64,000 bases of DNA from Pseudomonas sp. KU43P (GCF_033095865.1 NZ_AP019365.1:5677501-5741500), one strand, 5' to 3'; shown: positions 8,270 through 17,931, counted from the stretch's first letter. Notes: a model not told the origin generated them from the letters alone. Numbers and translations: made by a program.

Positions 8270-10294
8270 TCAAGCAGATGCCTGTTGGCGGTCCTTTCCA
8301 GGGCCGCGAACCTTCGGCGGCAGCTCACGCGCATCCAGATCACCGCGGAACAACGCCGCACCGCACACCGTGATCAGGGTTTTCACCACGCTGTGCGAGT
8401 TGAGGATCTGCGCGCGGATTTGCTCGATGTGAATATCTTCTGGCTGTAGCGCGACCGCACGGTTGACCCATTCGATGGCGGCAAAGCGGCTCTGCTTGCG
8501 AGTACCGTGGCCATGCATCCAGGCCAGACCGAGTTCCGCGCAGGCACGCCCGGCGATTGCCGCATCGGGAAATTCCACCAAGCCCAGCAGGTAGGCAACC
8601 CCCTCTGCATGCTCGCGCTCATCGCCGAATGTCCGCTGCAGAATACCCAACTGCAGGCGTGCCCCGGCATCGAGTTGCTCGTTGCCCAGGCAGTCGAGCA
8701 ACAAGCGCCTGACCACCAGCATCTCACTACGCCCATGCAAGGCTTCACGGTCACGCATACGCCGACAGGCCAAATCGTACTTGGCCAGCTGACTGCCGGA
8801 CTGTGCGGCGCACTGCAGCCAATGTTCGGCGGACGCGCAATCCCGATAGTACTCCGGGGTGTTGGCAAACCGGCCGCAGTGCAACGCGTAGAGCGCAGCC
8901 GCGGCGTCGGGCAACTTGAGTTCGGCGCACTGCAGGAAAAGGAAATAGGCAGCATCGTGCAAGTTGGCGGCCCAAAGCAGGCGTGGTACTTCGAGCACAT
9001 CGAAACCCAGGCCCTCGCGCCCACATTGGCGATTGACGGCTGCATGCAACCAGACCCTTGCCTGCTCAACGGATTGCTCGAAACCCCACATGCCAAACTG
9101 GTGCCCCACAGCCCGCAATGCGCAGGCCGCTGCCTGCCTGCGGCTTTCACACAGACGCTCGATGGCCATACGGAAAGCAGGCGTGGTGCCGGGCTCCCCG
9201 TGGAACAACACGAGACAGACAAAGCTGTAGAACGGCTCACCGATTGCCGGCACGAAACCTTGGTCAGGGTAAAGCTCGACACTGTCGATGAAGTCGCGAT
9301 GCGCGCCACGGCAATGCTGCAGCGATACGTATCGAAAGGCGCCGCGCAAGGCCAGCAAGGTTGCACGCTCCTTTGCCCTGAGCTCCCGTTGCGCCCACGC
9401 CTCGAAAGTTAACTGCCAGGCCACGATCTGTTGCGACTGCTCGGCTTTGGGCAACCAGAACGCGTCCTCCACGGCCAGCCAGCGAATCGCATTGCGCAGA
9501 CGCTCATTCCAGTGAAGACAGAACGAGCTGCTGGCGAGTTCATCGATCGCCTCATAGCTGCCGCCCCATCGCGGTGTCAGGTAGCGCGCATAGGCTTCGA
9601 TCGCCTCGAAGCAGCCGGGTTGCCAGGCCAGCGCATGACGCAGCCAGTAATCTTTAGCACCCTCCCCTTCTGGCAGGCGTGCATCAAGGCAGCCGGGTAA
9701 GGCCTGCGGCAGTTCCACCAGCGGTGCCAGGCCATATTTGACCAGCAATGGCGCCGCTGCCTCCTGCACCTCCACGTCGGCGTGCGCACTGGGTCGAAAG
9801 CGCGCAGCCTGACCGTGGAACAGTTCCACCAGCCAGCCAGGCTCGTGGAAGTGCGCGCTGATCTGCAGCATCCCGATGGCCGCCGCTACGGGTTGTGAAC
9901 TGCGCTCCATAGCCCGCAGAAAGTGCCCCGTGGCCGTCTCGCAGGCTTGTTCCACAGCCAGCCTGCGCGCCTGGGAAATAGCATGGGAACCCACACTACC
10001 AAGGATGTGGCACGCTCGATTGAGGCAATGGAAGCCCATCGCCAATTGCGGGTGATAAGCCTTGGGGCAGGCGTCGATCCACGCCTTGAGCAGTTGCGTC
10101 AGCGCCTTGCTGCCGTGGGTATCCCAATCGAGCAGCATATGCCCTTGTACCGCCTCCATATAGGCCGGGCAATCGCCGGGCGGTGCTTGCTGCCAATGCA
10201 CCTGGAGGCTATCGAAATAGCGGCTGAGTTCAGCGAATTCATTGGCCTGCACCCGTTCACGAATCTGTTGGCGGGTGCGATTGAGCGTTTGCAC
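8270..10294 (-). CDS. Large DUF4034/Sel1-like repeat protein
   Basis: A 674-residue soluble protein starting at a GTG with AAGG 8 bases upstream. No signal peptide or membrane helix is seen. The first 300 residues resemble DUF4034 (LSRYFDSLQVHWQQAP, WLRHALAWQPGCFEAIEAYARYLTPRWGGSYEAID). The C-terminal part has Sel1/TPR-like helical repeats (ARVWLHAAVNRQCGREG, AEHWLQCAAQSGSQLAKYDLACR, AIEWVNRAVALQPED). Sel1 and TPR repeats usually mediate protein-protein contacts. It is convergent with the di-Mop gene and divergent from comM. No enzymatic motif is recognised and the function is unknown. Confidence 0.75.
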   Translation of the reverse strand: MQTLNRTRQQIRERVQANEFAELSRYFDSLQVHWQQAPPGDCPAYMEAVQGHMLLDWDTHGSKALTQLLKAWIDACPKAYHPQLAMGFHCLNRACHILGSVGSHAISQARRLAVEQACETATGHFLRAMERSSQPVAAAIGMLQISAHFHEPGWLVELFHGQAARFRPSAHADVEVQEAAAPLLVKYGLAPLVELPQALPGCLDARLPEGEGAKDYWLRHALAWQPGCFEAIEAYARYLTPRWGGSYEAIDELASSSFCLHWNERLRNAIRWLAVEDAFWLPKAEQSQQIVAWQLTFEAWAQRELRAKERATLLALRGAFRYVSLQHCRGAHRDFIDSVELYPDQGFVPAIGEPFYSFVCLVLFHGEPGTTPAFRMAIERLCESRRQAAACALRAVGHQFGMWGFEQSVEQARVWLHAAVNRQCGREGLGFDVLEVPRLLWAANLHDAAYFLFLQCAELKLPDAAAALYALHCGRFANTPEYYRDCASAEHWLQCAAQSGSQLAKYDLACRRMRDREALHGRSEMLVVRRLLLDCLGNEQLDAGARLQLGILQRTFGDEREHAEGVAYLLGLVEFPDAAIAGRACAELGLAWMHGHGTRKQSRFAAIEWVNRAVALQPEDIHIEQIRAQILNSHSVVKTLITVCGAALFRGDLDARELPPKVRGPGKDRQQASA

Positions 10295-10547
10295 GGGCAG
10301 TACCTTAAGTCCATTTTCTGGATCGCGTTGTCGTCCGGTGGCAACGGCAGTAACGCTTGAACACTAAGCGATAGTTCGGCGCCCTGCAAAGATATTGGAT
10401 CCATTATTTGTCAGATTCTATGAATCCGCAGGGAAAATCCCTGCGCTGAAAAACCCCGACGCATTGTTCCAGCGCTGACCCTTCAGCACCTCACTATGCT
10501 TGCCAGAGCCGCAGGAGCGGCCCCTCATCAGCGACAACGGAGCGTCC

Positions 10548-12038
10548 ATGTCTCTTGCCCTCGTCCACAGCCGCGCCCAAGTCGGCGTGCAGGCACCCGC
10601 GGTCAGCGTCGAAACCCACCTTGCCAATGGTCTGCCACATCTCACACTGGTCGGTTTGCCGGAAACTACCGTCAAGGAAAGCAAGGATCGGGTGCGTAGC
10701 GCCATCGTCAACTCCGGCTTGAACTACCCGCAACGGCGCATTACCCAGAACCTGGCACCTGCCGACCTGCCCAAGGACGGCGGGCGCTACGACCTGGCCA
10801 TCGCCCTGGGCATCCTTGCCGCCGACGCACAGGTGCCGGTCGCGGCGTTGGTCGACATCGAATGCCTTGGCGAACTGGCGCTATCTGGTAAGTTGCGCCC
10901 GGTACAGGGCGTACTGCCCGCTGCGCTGGCCGCACGCGAATCAGGCCGCGCTCTGGTGGTGCCACGTGAGAACGCCGAGGAGGCGAGCCTGGCGGGCGGT
11001 CTGGTGGTGTATGCGGTTGGGCATCTGCTGGAACTGGTGGCGCACTTGAATGGCCAGGTGCCGCTGCCGCCCTTTGCCGCCAATGGCTTGATATTGCAAA
11101 GCCAGCCCTACCCTGATTTGAGCGAGGTCCAAGGGCAGATCGCCGCCAAGCGCGCCTTGCTACTGGCAGCGGCCGGGGCGCACAACCTGCTGTTTACCGG
11201 CCCGCCTGGCACCGGCAAGACCCTGCTCGCCAGCCGCCTGCCCGGCCTGCTGCCGCCACTGGATGAACATGAAGCGCTGGAAGTGGCGGCCATCCAGTCG
11301 GTCAGTGGGCATGCGCCACTCAACAGCTGGCCGCAACGGCCCTTTCGCCACCCGCACCACTCGGCCTCGGGCCCCGCGCTGGTGGGCGGCGGCAGCAGGC
11401 CGCAGCCCGGAGAAATTACCTTGGCACACCACGGCGTGCTGTTTCTCGACGAGTTACCAGAGTTCGAGCGACGCGTTCTGGAGGTGCTGCGCGAACCGTT
11501 GGAGTCCGGCGAAATCGTGATCGCTCGGGCGCGGGACAAAGTGCGTTTCCCGGCACGTTTCCAATTGGTAGCGGCAATGAACCCCTGCCCGTGCGGCTAC
11601 CTCGGTGACCCCACAGGCCGCTGCCGCTGCAGCACCGAGCAGATCCAGCGCTACCGCAACAAGCTGTCCGGCCCCTTGCTCGACCGCATTGACCTGCACC
11701 TGACCGTGGCCCGTGAAACTACCACGCTCAATAACCAGCCCAGCGGGGAAACCAGTGCCGATGTGGCCGCTCGAGTAGCCACGGCGCGTGAGCTGCAGCA
11801 ACGGCGACAAGGCTGCGCCAACGCCTTCCTCAACCTTGAAGGGCTACGCAGCCATTGCCAGCTGCAGGCTGCGGATCAAGCCTGGCTGGAAATCGCCTGC
11901 GAACGATTGAGCCTTTCCCTGCGCGCGGCACATCGCTTGCTGAAAGTGGCGCGAACGCTGGCTGATCTCGAAGGGGCCGGTCCGATTGCACGGGAGCATG
12001 TGGCCGAAGCGCTGCAGTACCGACCGGCGACGTCTTGA
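10548..12038 (+). CDS. comM: YifB/ComM family Mg chelatase-like AAA+ ATPase
   Basis: The 496-residue protein has an N-terminal ChlI-type fold (MSLALVHSRAQVGVQA, ALPEVTVKES-like segment LPETTVKESKDRVR). Walker A GPPGTGKT is at about 218-225 and Walker B LFLDELPEF at about 297. The sensor segment is AAMNPCPCGYLGD and there is a C-terminal Mg-chelatase domain. ComM is a hexameric branch-migration helicase that helps integrate incoming DNA during natural transformation. An earlier in-frame ATG at 10500 would add 16 residues absent from the family; the chosen start has an ACGGAG ribosome site. Confidence 0.93.
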   Translation: MSLALVHSRAQVGVQAPAVSVETHLANGLPHLTLVGLPETTVKESKDRVRSAIVNSGLNYPQRRITQNLAPADLPKDGGRYDLAIALGILAADAQVPVAALVDIECLGELALSGKLRPVQGVLPAALAARESGRALVVPRENAEEASLAGGLVVYAVGHLLELVAHLNGQVPLPPFAANGLILQSQPYPDLSEVQGQIAAKRALLLAAAGAHNLLFTGPPGTGKTLLASRLPGLLPPLDEHEALEVAAIQSVSGHAPLNSWPQRPFRHPHHSASGPALVGGGSRPQPGEITLAHHGVLFLDELPEFERRVLEVLREPLESGEIVIARARDKVRFPARFQLVAAMNPCPCGYLGDPTGRCRCSTEQIQRYRNKLSGPLLDRIDLHLTVARETTTLNNQPSGETSADVAARVATARELQQRRQGCANAFLNLEGLRSHCQLQAADQAWLEIACERLSLSLRAAHRLLKVARTLADLEGAGPIAREHVAEALQYRPATS

Positions 12039-12161
12039 ACAGTCTCTATTGACGAGACAATGTGTCCTCCGACTGACTGATTGTTCGGGCAGGCCACAAT
12101 CTCCAGAATGGTCCTCCACACTGTTCTAACGCTGCCCCGGCAGCTCATGGAGTACGAGCCA

Positions 12162-13949
12162 ATGCCACACGAAGGCAGCCTTCTGCAAACCGCGGTGATC
12201 TTCCTGCTCGCCGCCGTCCTCGCCGTCCCCCTGGCCAAACGCCTGCAACTGGGCGCCGTGATCGGCTACCTGCTGGCTGGCGTGGCCATCGGCCCCCAGG
12301 CCCTGGGCCTGATACGCGACACCGAGAGCGTGGCGCACATCTCCGAACTGGGGGTGGTCTTGCTGCTGTTCATCATCGGCCTGGAGTTGTCGCCCAAACG
12401 GCTGTGGTTGATGCGCAAATCGGTGTTCGGCGTCGGTACTGCTCAGGTGCTGCTGACCGGCGCGGTGATCGGTGCCATCGCACTATTCGGCTTTGGCCAA
12501 TCGCTGCCGGCCGCCGTGGTGCTTGGCCTGGGCCTGGCGTTGTCGTCCACCGCCCTTGGCCTGCAGAGCCTGGCCGAGAGCAAGCAACTCAACGCTCCGC
12601 ATGGCCGCCTGGCCTTCGCCATTCTGCTGTTCCAGGACATAGCCGCGATTCCGCTGATCGCGCTGGTGCCTTTGTTGGTAGCGAGCGGCCCAGACACCAG
12701 CCACGGCGACAGCCTGCAACATGGCCTGAAAGTGTTCGCCAGCATTGCCATCGTGATCGTAGGCGGGCGTTACTTGCTGCGCCCGGTATTCCGCACCGTG
12801 GCCCGCACCGGCCTGCCGGAAGTGTCCACCGCCACCGCTCTGCTGGTGGTCATCGGTACCGCCTGGCTAATGGAAGAAGCCGGTATCTCCATGGCGCTGG
12901 GTGCATTTCTCGCCGGCCTGTTGCTGGCCGACTCGGAATACCGGCATGAGTTGGAATCGCAGATCGAACCGTTCAAGGGCCTGCTGCTGGGGCTGTTCTT
13001 CATCAGCGTCGGCATGGGTGCGAACCTGAGCCTGCTGCTTGAGATGCCGCTGGTACTGCTGGGCCTCACCCTGCTGTTGGTGACGGTAAAGCTGGTGCTG
13101 CTGATCGGCATTGGGCGCCTGGCCGGCGGCCTGAACAGCGCCAGCGCGCTGCGCCTGGGCATGGTGCTGGCGGCAGGGGGCGAATTTGCCTTCGTGGTGT
13201 TCAAGCTGGGCAAGGACCAAGGCCTGTTCGATACCCTGACCTACGACCTGCTGCTGATGACCATCACCCTGTCGATGGCCATCACTCCACTGCTGATGCT
13301 CGGCTGCGCCCGTGCCCTCAAGCGTCCGCAACCCGTGCGTGAAGTGCCTGAGCAGTACAAGACTATCGACGCCGGCACCCCGCGCGTGGTGATCGTCGGC
13401 ATGGGCCGCATGGGACAGATCGTGTCGCGCATCCTGCGGGCACAAAAGATCCCATTCATTGCCCTGGAAACCTCGGTGGATGCCATCGAGATGACCCGCA
13501 TGTTCGAACAGGCACCGGTGTTCTACGGCGACCCGTTACGTGCAGAGGTACTGCATGCGGCCAAGGTCGGCGAGGCCGAGTATTTCGTGATCACCACCGA
13601 CGACCCGGAAGTGACGACTCGCACAGCGGAACGGGTCAAGCGCCTGTACCCGCACCTGAAAGTGCTGGCCCGCGCACGCAACCGCCAGCACGTGCACAAG
13701 CTGGTGGACGTGGGTGCAGAGCCCATTCGCGAGACATTCTATTCGAGCCTGGAAATGACCCGCCGTGCGCTGGTGGGGTTGGGGCTGAGCAGCGAGCAGG
13801 CGGCGGACCGGATCGAGCGGTTTACCCAGCATGATGAAGAAGTACTGGTGGCGCAGGGGCAAGTGCGCAACGACCGAGCCAAGGTGATGCAGACGGCGAA
13901 AGAGGCGCGGATGGAGTTGGAGCGGTTGTTTGATTCGGATGCGCAGTGA
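12162..13949 (+). CDS. Kef-type monovalent cation:proton antiporter with RCK domain
   Basis: A 595-residue CPA2 protein. Residues 5-385 form about 12 membrane helices, including the NhaA-like core (GVVLLLFIIGLELSPKRLW and QDIAAIPLIALV). Residues about 405-525 are a TrkA-N/RCK domain starting at the NAD-binding VVIVGMGRMGQ. The architecture matches KefB/KefC, glutathione-gated potassium efflux systems. The start at 12162 has GGAG 9 bases upstream; an ATG five codons earlier is possible. Whether it responds to glutathione adducts cannot be told. Confidence 0.88.
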   Translation: MPHEGSLLQTAVIFLLAAVLAVPLAKRLQLGAVIGYLLAGVAIGPQALGLIRDTESVAHISELGVVLLLFIIGLELSPKRLWLMRKSVFGVGTAQVLLTGAVIGAIALFGFGQSLPAAVVLGLGLALSSTALGLQSLAESKQLNAPHGRLAFAILLFQDIAAIPLIALVPLLVASGPDTSHGDSLQHGLKVFASIAIVIVGGRYLLRPVFRTVARTGLPEVSTATALLVVIGTAWLMEEAGISMALGAFLAGLLLADSEYRHELESQIEPFKGLLLGLFFISVGMGANLSLLLEMPLVLLGLTLLLVTVKLVLLIGIGRLAGGLNSASALRLGMVLAAGGEFAFVVFKLGKDQGLFDTLTYDLLLMTITLSMAITPLLMLGCARALKRPQPVREVPEQYKTIDAGTPRVVIVGMGRMGQIVSRILRAQKIPFIALETSVDAIEMTRMFEQAPVFYGDPLRAEVLHAAKVGEAEYFVITTDDPEVTTRTAERVKRLYPHLKVLARARNRQHVHKLVDVGAEPIRETFYSSLEMTRRALVGLGLSSEQAADRIERFTQHDEEVLVAQGQVRNDRAKVMQTAKEARMELERLFDSDAQ

Positions 13950-13960
13950 GTTTCGGGCAA

Positions 13961-14150
13961 TCACCAGCCGCGTAATCTGCGGATGTTCACGGTGGGCGGC
14001 CTGCCACAGATCGTAAGCCGCCTGCTCGGCAAGATACTCCCTGGCATCGCCGAGGCCCACCAGTTCGAGGCGATAAGCCAGATCAGCAGATATTGCGGCA
14101 CGACCATTGAGAACGGTGGATAGCAGCGCTACGCCTTTCTGCCGCGTAAT
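13961..14150 (-). pseudogene. HigA-type antitoxin remnant (N-terminus lost)
   Basis: The - strand encodes a segment that reads like the C-terminal two thirds of a HigA/XRE antitoxin: VALLSTVLNGRAAISADLA (recognition helix region), then YRLELVGLGDAREYLAEQ and AAYDLWQAAHRE. The usual N-terminal HPGEILRE portion and a plausible start are missing; the frame instead enters a terminator-like palindrome at 14157. No HigB toxin gene is adjacent. At the 3-prime end it runs directly against the stop of the antiporter gene without its own stop. I read it as a decayed addiction module. Confidence 0.5.
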
Positions 14151-14156
14151 CAAAAG

Positions 14157-14176
14157 GGCCACTGTCACCAGTGGCC
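14157..14176 (-). terminator. Palindrome, probable terminator of the first ycaC-like gene
   Basis: A perfect 8-bp stem GGCCACTG/CAGTGGCC with a 4-base loop, followed on the - strand by CTTTT. It lies about 140 bases past the hydrolase stop. The T-tract is short, so it may instead mark a junction of the antitoxin remnant. Confidence 0.5.
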
Positions 14177-14317
14177 CCGAGAACATGCTTGATATTCGTA
14201 TTCACACCCTCAAGCCGGGGTGTGGAGGCCCCACCCGACGCTGATGACTCAGCCATCGACGGGGTTCCTACGCCAGCTAGCGCCGCTGAATGGCAGCCTC
14301 ATCAACCTCCCCCAATG

Positions 14318-14947
14318 TCACTTGCCTGCAGTCAACGCGTTGTAGCTGGTAATCAGGTTCCGGTAATCCGGAATGTGATTGGAGCACAGCGCCGCCAGGC
14401 CTTCGATATCGTTGCGCCAGTCGCGGTGCAGCTCACAGGCCACGCCGAACCAGGTCATCATCTGCGCGCCGGCCTGGGTCATACGGTTATGGGCAGCATC
14501 ACGGGTCATGGCGTTGAAGGTGCCGGAGGCATCAGCGACCACGAACACTTCGAACTCTTCTTCCAGCGCGGCCAGTGCAGGGAACGCCACGCAGACTTCG
14601 GTTACCACACCGGCGATGATCAGTTGCTTCTTGCCGGTTGCCTTCACGGCTTTGACGAAGTCTTCGTTATCCCAGGCGTTGATCTGGCCAGGGCGAGCAA
14701 TGTACGGGGCATCCGGGAACAGGGCTTTGAGTTCCGGCATCAGCGGGCCGTTGGGGCCTTGTTCGAAACTGGTGGTGAGGATGGTCGGCAGGTTGAAGAA
14801 TTTGGCCAGGTCGGCCAGCGCCAGCACGTTGTTCTTGAACTTGTCCGGCTCGATGTCGCGCACCAGAGACAGCAAGCCAGCCTGATGGTCGACCAGCAGC
14901 ACGGCTGCATCGTCTTTGTTCAGGCGGTTGTAGGTGAATTTGCTCAT
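14318..14947 (-). CDS. Isochorismatase-family hydrolase, YcaC-like (copy 1)
   Basis: This 209-residue cysteine-hydrolase fold protein has the likely triad residues Asp20 (LLVDHQAG) and Cys119 (GVVTEVCVAFPAL). The YcaC group has unresolved substrates, with amide or isochorismate-type hydrolysis proposed. It is about 96 percent identical to the copy at 18655-19284: residues 51-203 are the same and differences are confined to the first 50 and last 5. AGGAG precedes the ATG. It is divergent from a LysR gene whose operator candidate lies between them. Confidence 0.9.
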   Translation of the reverse strand: MSKFTYNRLNKDDAAVLLVDHQAGLLSLVRDIEPDKFKNNVLALADLAKFFNLPTILTTSFEQGPNGPLMPELKALFPDAPYIARPGQINAWDNEDFVKAVKATGKKQLIIAGVVTEVCVAFPALAALEEEFEVFVVADASGTFNAMTRDAAHNRMTQAGAQMMTWFGVACELHRDWRNDIEGLAALCSNHIPDYRNLITSYNALTAGK

Positions 14948-15058
14948 GGTCTGTGCTCCTAAGGGTTTCGATTTTTAAGTAAGTTGGGTGTCTCGCGTTG
15001 ATGGGTAAAGATTAAAATCATCACCTTTGTTGCGGTAGACTGCGAAAATTGCCCTTAG

Positions 15059-15076
15059 CGTTCCACCTGGAGAACG
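15059..15076. promoter_or_regulatory. LysR operator candidate (copy 1)
   Basis: CGTTC-CACCTGGA-GAACG is an inverted repeat in the intergenic space between the divergent hydrolase and LysR genes. It includes the GGAG ribosome site of the LysR gene, so binding could autoregulate. The same arms with a different 8-base centre recur at 19394. Confidence 0.55.
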
Positions 15077-15080
15077 ATCA

Positions 15081-15992
15081 TTGGAAGATTTGAACTCCCT
15101 CTACTACTTCACGCAGGTAGTCGAACATGGCGGTTTCGCCCCCGCAGGGCGGGCGCTGGATATGCCGAAGTCCAAGCTTAGTCGGCGTATCGCCGACCTG
15201 GAGGATCGCCTTGGCGTGCGCTTGCTACACCGCACCAGCCGGCACTGTTCGCTGACCGAGATCGGCCAGGCCTACTACAACCGGTGCCTGGCCATGCGCG
15301 TGGAAGCCGAGGGCGCGGCGGAGATCATCGAGCGCAACCGCAGCGAACCCCGCGGCCTGGTGCGCATCAGCTGCCCCACCACCCTGCTCAACGCCTGGGT
15401 CGGGCCGATGCTGACCCGTTACATGCTCAAGTACCCGCAGGTGGAACTGTTCATCGAGAGCACCAACCGCCGTGTCGACCTGCTGCATGAAGGCTTCGAC
15501 CTGGCGCTGCGGGTACGCTTCCCGCCGCTGGAGAACACCGACATGGTGATGAAGGTGCTCAGCAACAGCACCCAGTGCCTGGTGGGCCACCCGCGGTATC
15601 TGGAGCAACTGCCGGCAGGCTTCGACCCGCAACTGCTCGGCACATTGCCCAGCGTGCATTGGGGCGGCGCCCAGCGCGAGTACCAGTGGGAGCTGTTCCA
15701 GGGCGAGGACACCGGCCGCAGCATCGTGATTTCGCATACGCCGCGCATGGTCACCGATGATTTGTTCGCACTGAGGCATTTCGTGGTGGCGGGAGTGGGC
15801 ATTGCGCACTTGCCGCGCGTGGCGGTGCGCGAAGATCTGGCGGAAGGCAGGCTGGTGGAATTGTTGCCGCAATGGCATCCGCGCTGCGGCATCGTGCATG
15901 CGATTTTCCCGTCGCGGCGCGGGTTGTTGCCGTCGGTGCGGTCGCTGATCGATCATCTGGCCGAGGAGTTTGCTGTCAGCGATATGGCGTGA
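15081..15992 (+). CDS. LysR-family transcriptional regulator
   Basis: The 303-residue protein has an N-terminal winged helix-turn-helix (LNSLYYFTQVVEHGGFAPAGRALDMPKSKLSRRIADLE) and a C-terminal periplasmic-binding-like effector domain (about 90-295). The start is a TTG with GGAG 9 bases upstream; no ATG near the domain start fits better. It is transcribed away from the YcaC-like gene, the classic layout for a LysR protein and its target. The operator-like inverted repeat occurs upstream of both hydrolase copies, suggesting it controls both. The effector is unknown. Confidence 0.9.
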   Translation: MEDLNSLYYFTQVVEHGGFAPAGRALDMPKSKLSRRIADLEDRLGVRLLHRTSRHCSLTEIGQAYYNRCLAMRVEAEGAAEIIERNRSEPRGLVRISCPTTLLNAWVGPMLTRYMLKYPQVELFIESTNRRVDLLHEGFDLALRVRFPPLENTDMVMKVLSNSTQCLVGHPRYLEQLPAGFDPQLLGTLPSVHWGGAQREYQWELFQGEDTGRSIVISHTPRMVTDDLFALRHFVVAGVGIAHLPRVAVREDLAEGRLVELLPQWHPRCGIVHAIFPSRRGLLPSVRSLIDHLAEEFAVSDMA

Positions 15993-16001
15993 ATCCGTAT
16001 T

Positions 16002-16083
16002 GGCCCTATCGCCGGCAAGCCGGCGCCCACAGGTAAAGCACTGGCCTCAAGAGCGGTGCTGTACCAGTGGGCGCCTGCAGGGT
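16002..16083. repeat. REP element with degenerate partner
   Basis: One full palindrome (TATCGCCGGCAAGCCGGCGCCCACAGG) and a decayed inverted partner around 16062-16080, between convergent genes. Confidence 0.75.
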
Positions 16084-16092
16084 CAACTCACC

Positions 16093-17931
16093 TCAAAACG
16101 CAAAGCATGAACACCCAAGCGCACCCCAGAACCCCTGATAATCATTCACCGGCACGCTCGAATGCCGCGCCTTGTCATGACTGTGCGCATGCACCCCGCA
16201 AGGCCCGCTGCACTGATGCACTGCCGCCAGCGACGGCGTACCCACCCGCCAGTGACCCGGCACCTTGACCACCGGCGACCATTCCGGCAGTACCGGCATC
16301 TGAGCCGGCCCAAGCTTGTCGAACTCGGCGGCGCCATACACCACCTTGCCATCGACGATGGTCAGCACCGACTCGATGCCCTTGATCGCCTCCTCCTCGA
16401 CACTGAAGAAGTCCAGCGACAGCGCCGCCAAGTCTGCCAGCTGCCCCACCTTGATCTGGCCCTTCTTGCCCTGCTCGCTGGAGAACCAGGCGCTGCCCTG
16501 GGTGAACAGCTGCAACGCGGTATCGCGACTCAGGCCTTCTGGATACAGCTCCATGCCACCGACGGTCTTGCCGCTGACCATCCAGTACAGCGAGGTCCAC
16601 GGGTTGTAGCTGGAAACACGTGTTGCATCGGTACCGGCCCCAACCGGCACGCCCATCTCGAGCATGCGCTTGATCGGCGGGGTGTGCTCGGCGGCCTTGG
16701 CGCCGTAGCGGTCGACGAAGTATTCACCCTGGAACGCCATGCGGTCCTGGATGGCAATACCGCCGCCCAGCGCCCGGACACGCTCGATATTCTGCGGTGT
16801 GATGGTCTCGGCATGGTCGAAGAACCACGGCAGGCCATTGAACGGAATGTCGCGATCGACCTTCTCGAACACGTCGAGCATGCGCGAGATCGATTCGTTG
16901 TAGGTGGCATGCAGGCGGAACGGCCAGCGCTGCTCGACCAGATGGCGGACTACCGGTTCCAGCTCTTCTTCCATGGTTTGCGGCAGGTCCGGGCGCGGTT
17001 CGAGGAAGTCCTCGAAGTCGGCGGCCGAGAACACCAGCATCTCCCCGGCACCGTTGTGCCGCAGGAAGTCAGTGCCACTGTGCAGTTTCACGCTGGCGGT
17101 CCACCGCTTGAAGTCGTCCAGCTCTTCCTTGGGCTTCTGGGTGAACAGGTTGTAGGCGATGCGCACGGTCAGCTGGTCATTGTCGGCCAGCTCCTGGATC
17201 ACTTGGTAATCATCCGGGAAGTTCTGATAACCGCCGCCAGCATCAATGGCGCTGGTCAGGCCCAGACGGTTGAGCTCACGCATGAATTGGCGGGTCGAGT
17301 TGACCTGATACTCCAGCGGCAGCTTCGGCCCCTTGGCCAGCGTCGCATAGAGGATCGCCGCATTGGGCCGAGCGATAAGCATGCCGGTGGGGTTGCCGAA
17401 TTTGTCACGCTGGATTTCCCCGCCAGGCGGATTGGGCGTGGACTTGTCGTAGCCCACCGCCTTGAGGGCCGCACGATTGAGCAGCGCGCGGTCGTACAGG
17501 TGCAGCAGGAAGACCGGGGTGTCAGGCGCGGCCTGGTTGATTTCCTCCAGGGTCGGCATGCGTTTTTCAGCGAACTGGAACTCGTTCCAGCCGCCGACCA
17601 CACGTACCCACTGCGGGGTTGGCGTGCGCGCCGCCTGGTCCTTGAGCATGCGCAGGGCATCTGCCACCGACGGCACGCCTTCCCAGCGCAGTTCCAGGTT
17701 GTAGTTCAGGCCGCCGCGGATCAGGTGCAGGTGCGAGTCGTTCAGGCCTGGAATCACCGTGCGCTGCTTGAGATCGATGATCTGGGTACTGTCGCCCTTA
17801 TGGGCCATGGCTACGGCGTCGTTGCCCACTGCAATGAAGCGGCCATCCTTGATGGCGACGGCAGTGGCGGTGGGCTGTTCACGGTCAACCGTGTGCAGTT
17901 TGCCGTTGAACAGGATCAGGTCGGCGATCAT
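16093..17931 (-). CDS. YtcJ-like metal-dependent amidohydrolase
   Basis: A 612-residue amidohydrolase. The N-terminal composite domain begins MIADLILFNGKLHTVD, the metal-binding H-x-H pair is in NDSHLHLIRGG, and the TIM barrel carries FDHAETI and GTDATRVS near its end. The C-terminal strand returns to the small domain (IVDGKVVYG). The family hydrolyses amide or related bonds; substrates of YtcJ-type enzymes are largely undefined. The ATG at 17931 follows AAGGAGGTTCC; a 17-codon upstream extension lacks a ribosome site. It is on the same strand as the monooxygenase-fold gene and YcaC copy 2, so the three may form one unit. The C-terminal tail is His- and Cys-rich. Confidence 0.88.
   Translation of the reverse strand: MIADLILFNGKLHTVDREQPTATAVAIKDGRFIAVGNDAVAMAHKGDSTQIIDLKQRTVIPGLNDSHLHLIRGGLNYNLELRWEGVPSVADALRMLKDQAARTPTPQWVRVVGGWNEFQFAEKRMPTLEEINQAAPDTPVFLLHLYDRALLNRAALKAVGYDKSTPNPPGGEIQRDKFGNPTGMLIARPNAAILYATLAKGPKLPLEYQVNSTRQFMRELNRLGLTSAIDAGGGYQNFPDDYQVIQELADNDQLTVRIAYNLFTQKPKEELDDFKRWTASVKLHSGTDFLRHNGAGEMLVFSAADFEDFLEPRPDLPQTMEEELEPVVRHLVEQRWPFRLHATYNESISRMLDVFEKVDRDIPFNGLPWFFDHAETITPQNIERVRALGGGIAIQDRMAFQGEYFVDRYGAKAAEHTPPIKRMLEMGVPVGAGTDATRVSSYNPWTSLYWMVSGKTVGGMELYPEGLSRDTALQLFTQGSAWFSSEQGKKGQIKVGQLADLAALSLDFFSVEEEAIKGIESVLTIVDGKVVYGAAEFDKLGPAQMPVLPEWSPVVKVPGHWRVGTPSLAAVHQCSGPCGVHAHSHDKARHSSVPVNDYQGFWGALGCSCFAF

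Noticed and set aside
14157..14176. Perfect palindrome as an attachment site
   Set aside because: No second copy is seen in the window and its orientation with T residues fits a terminator.
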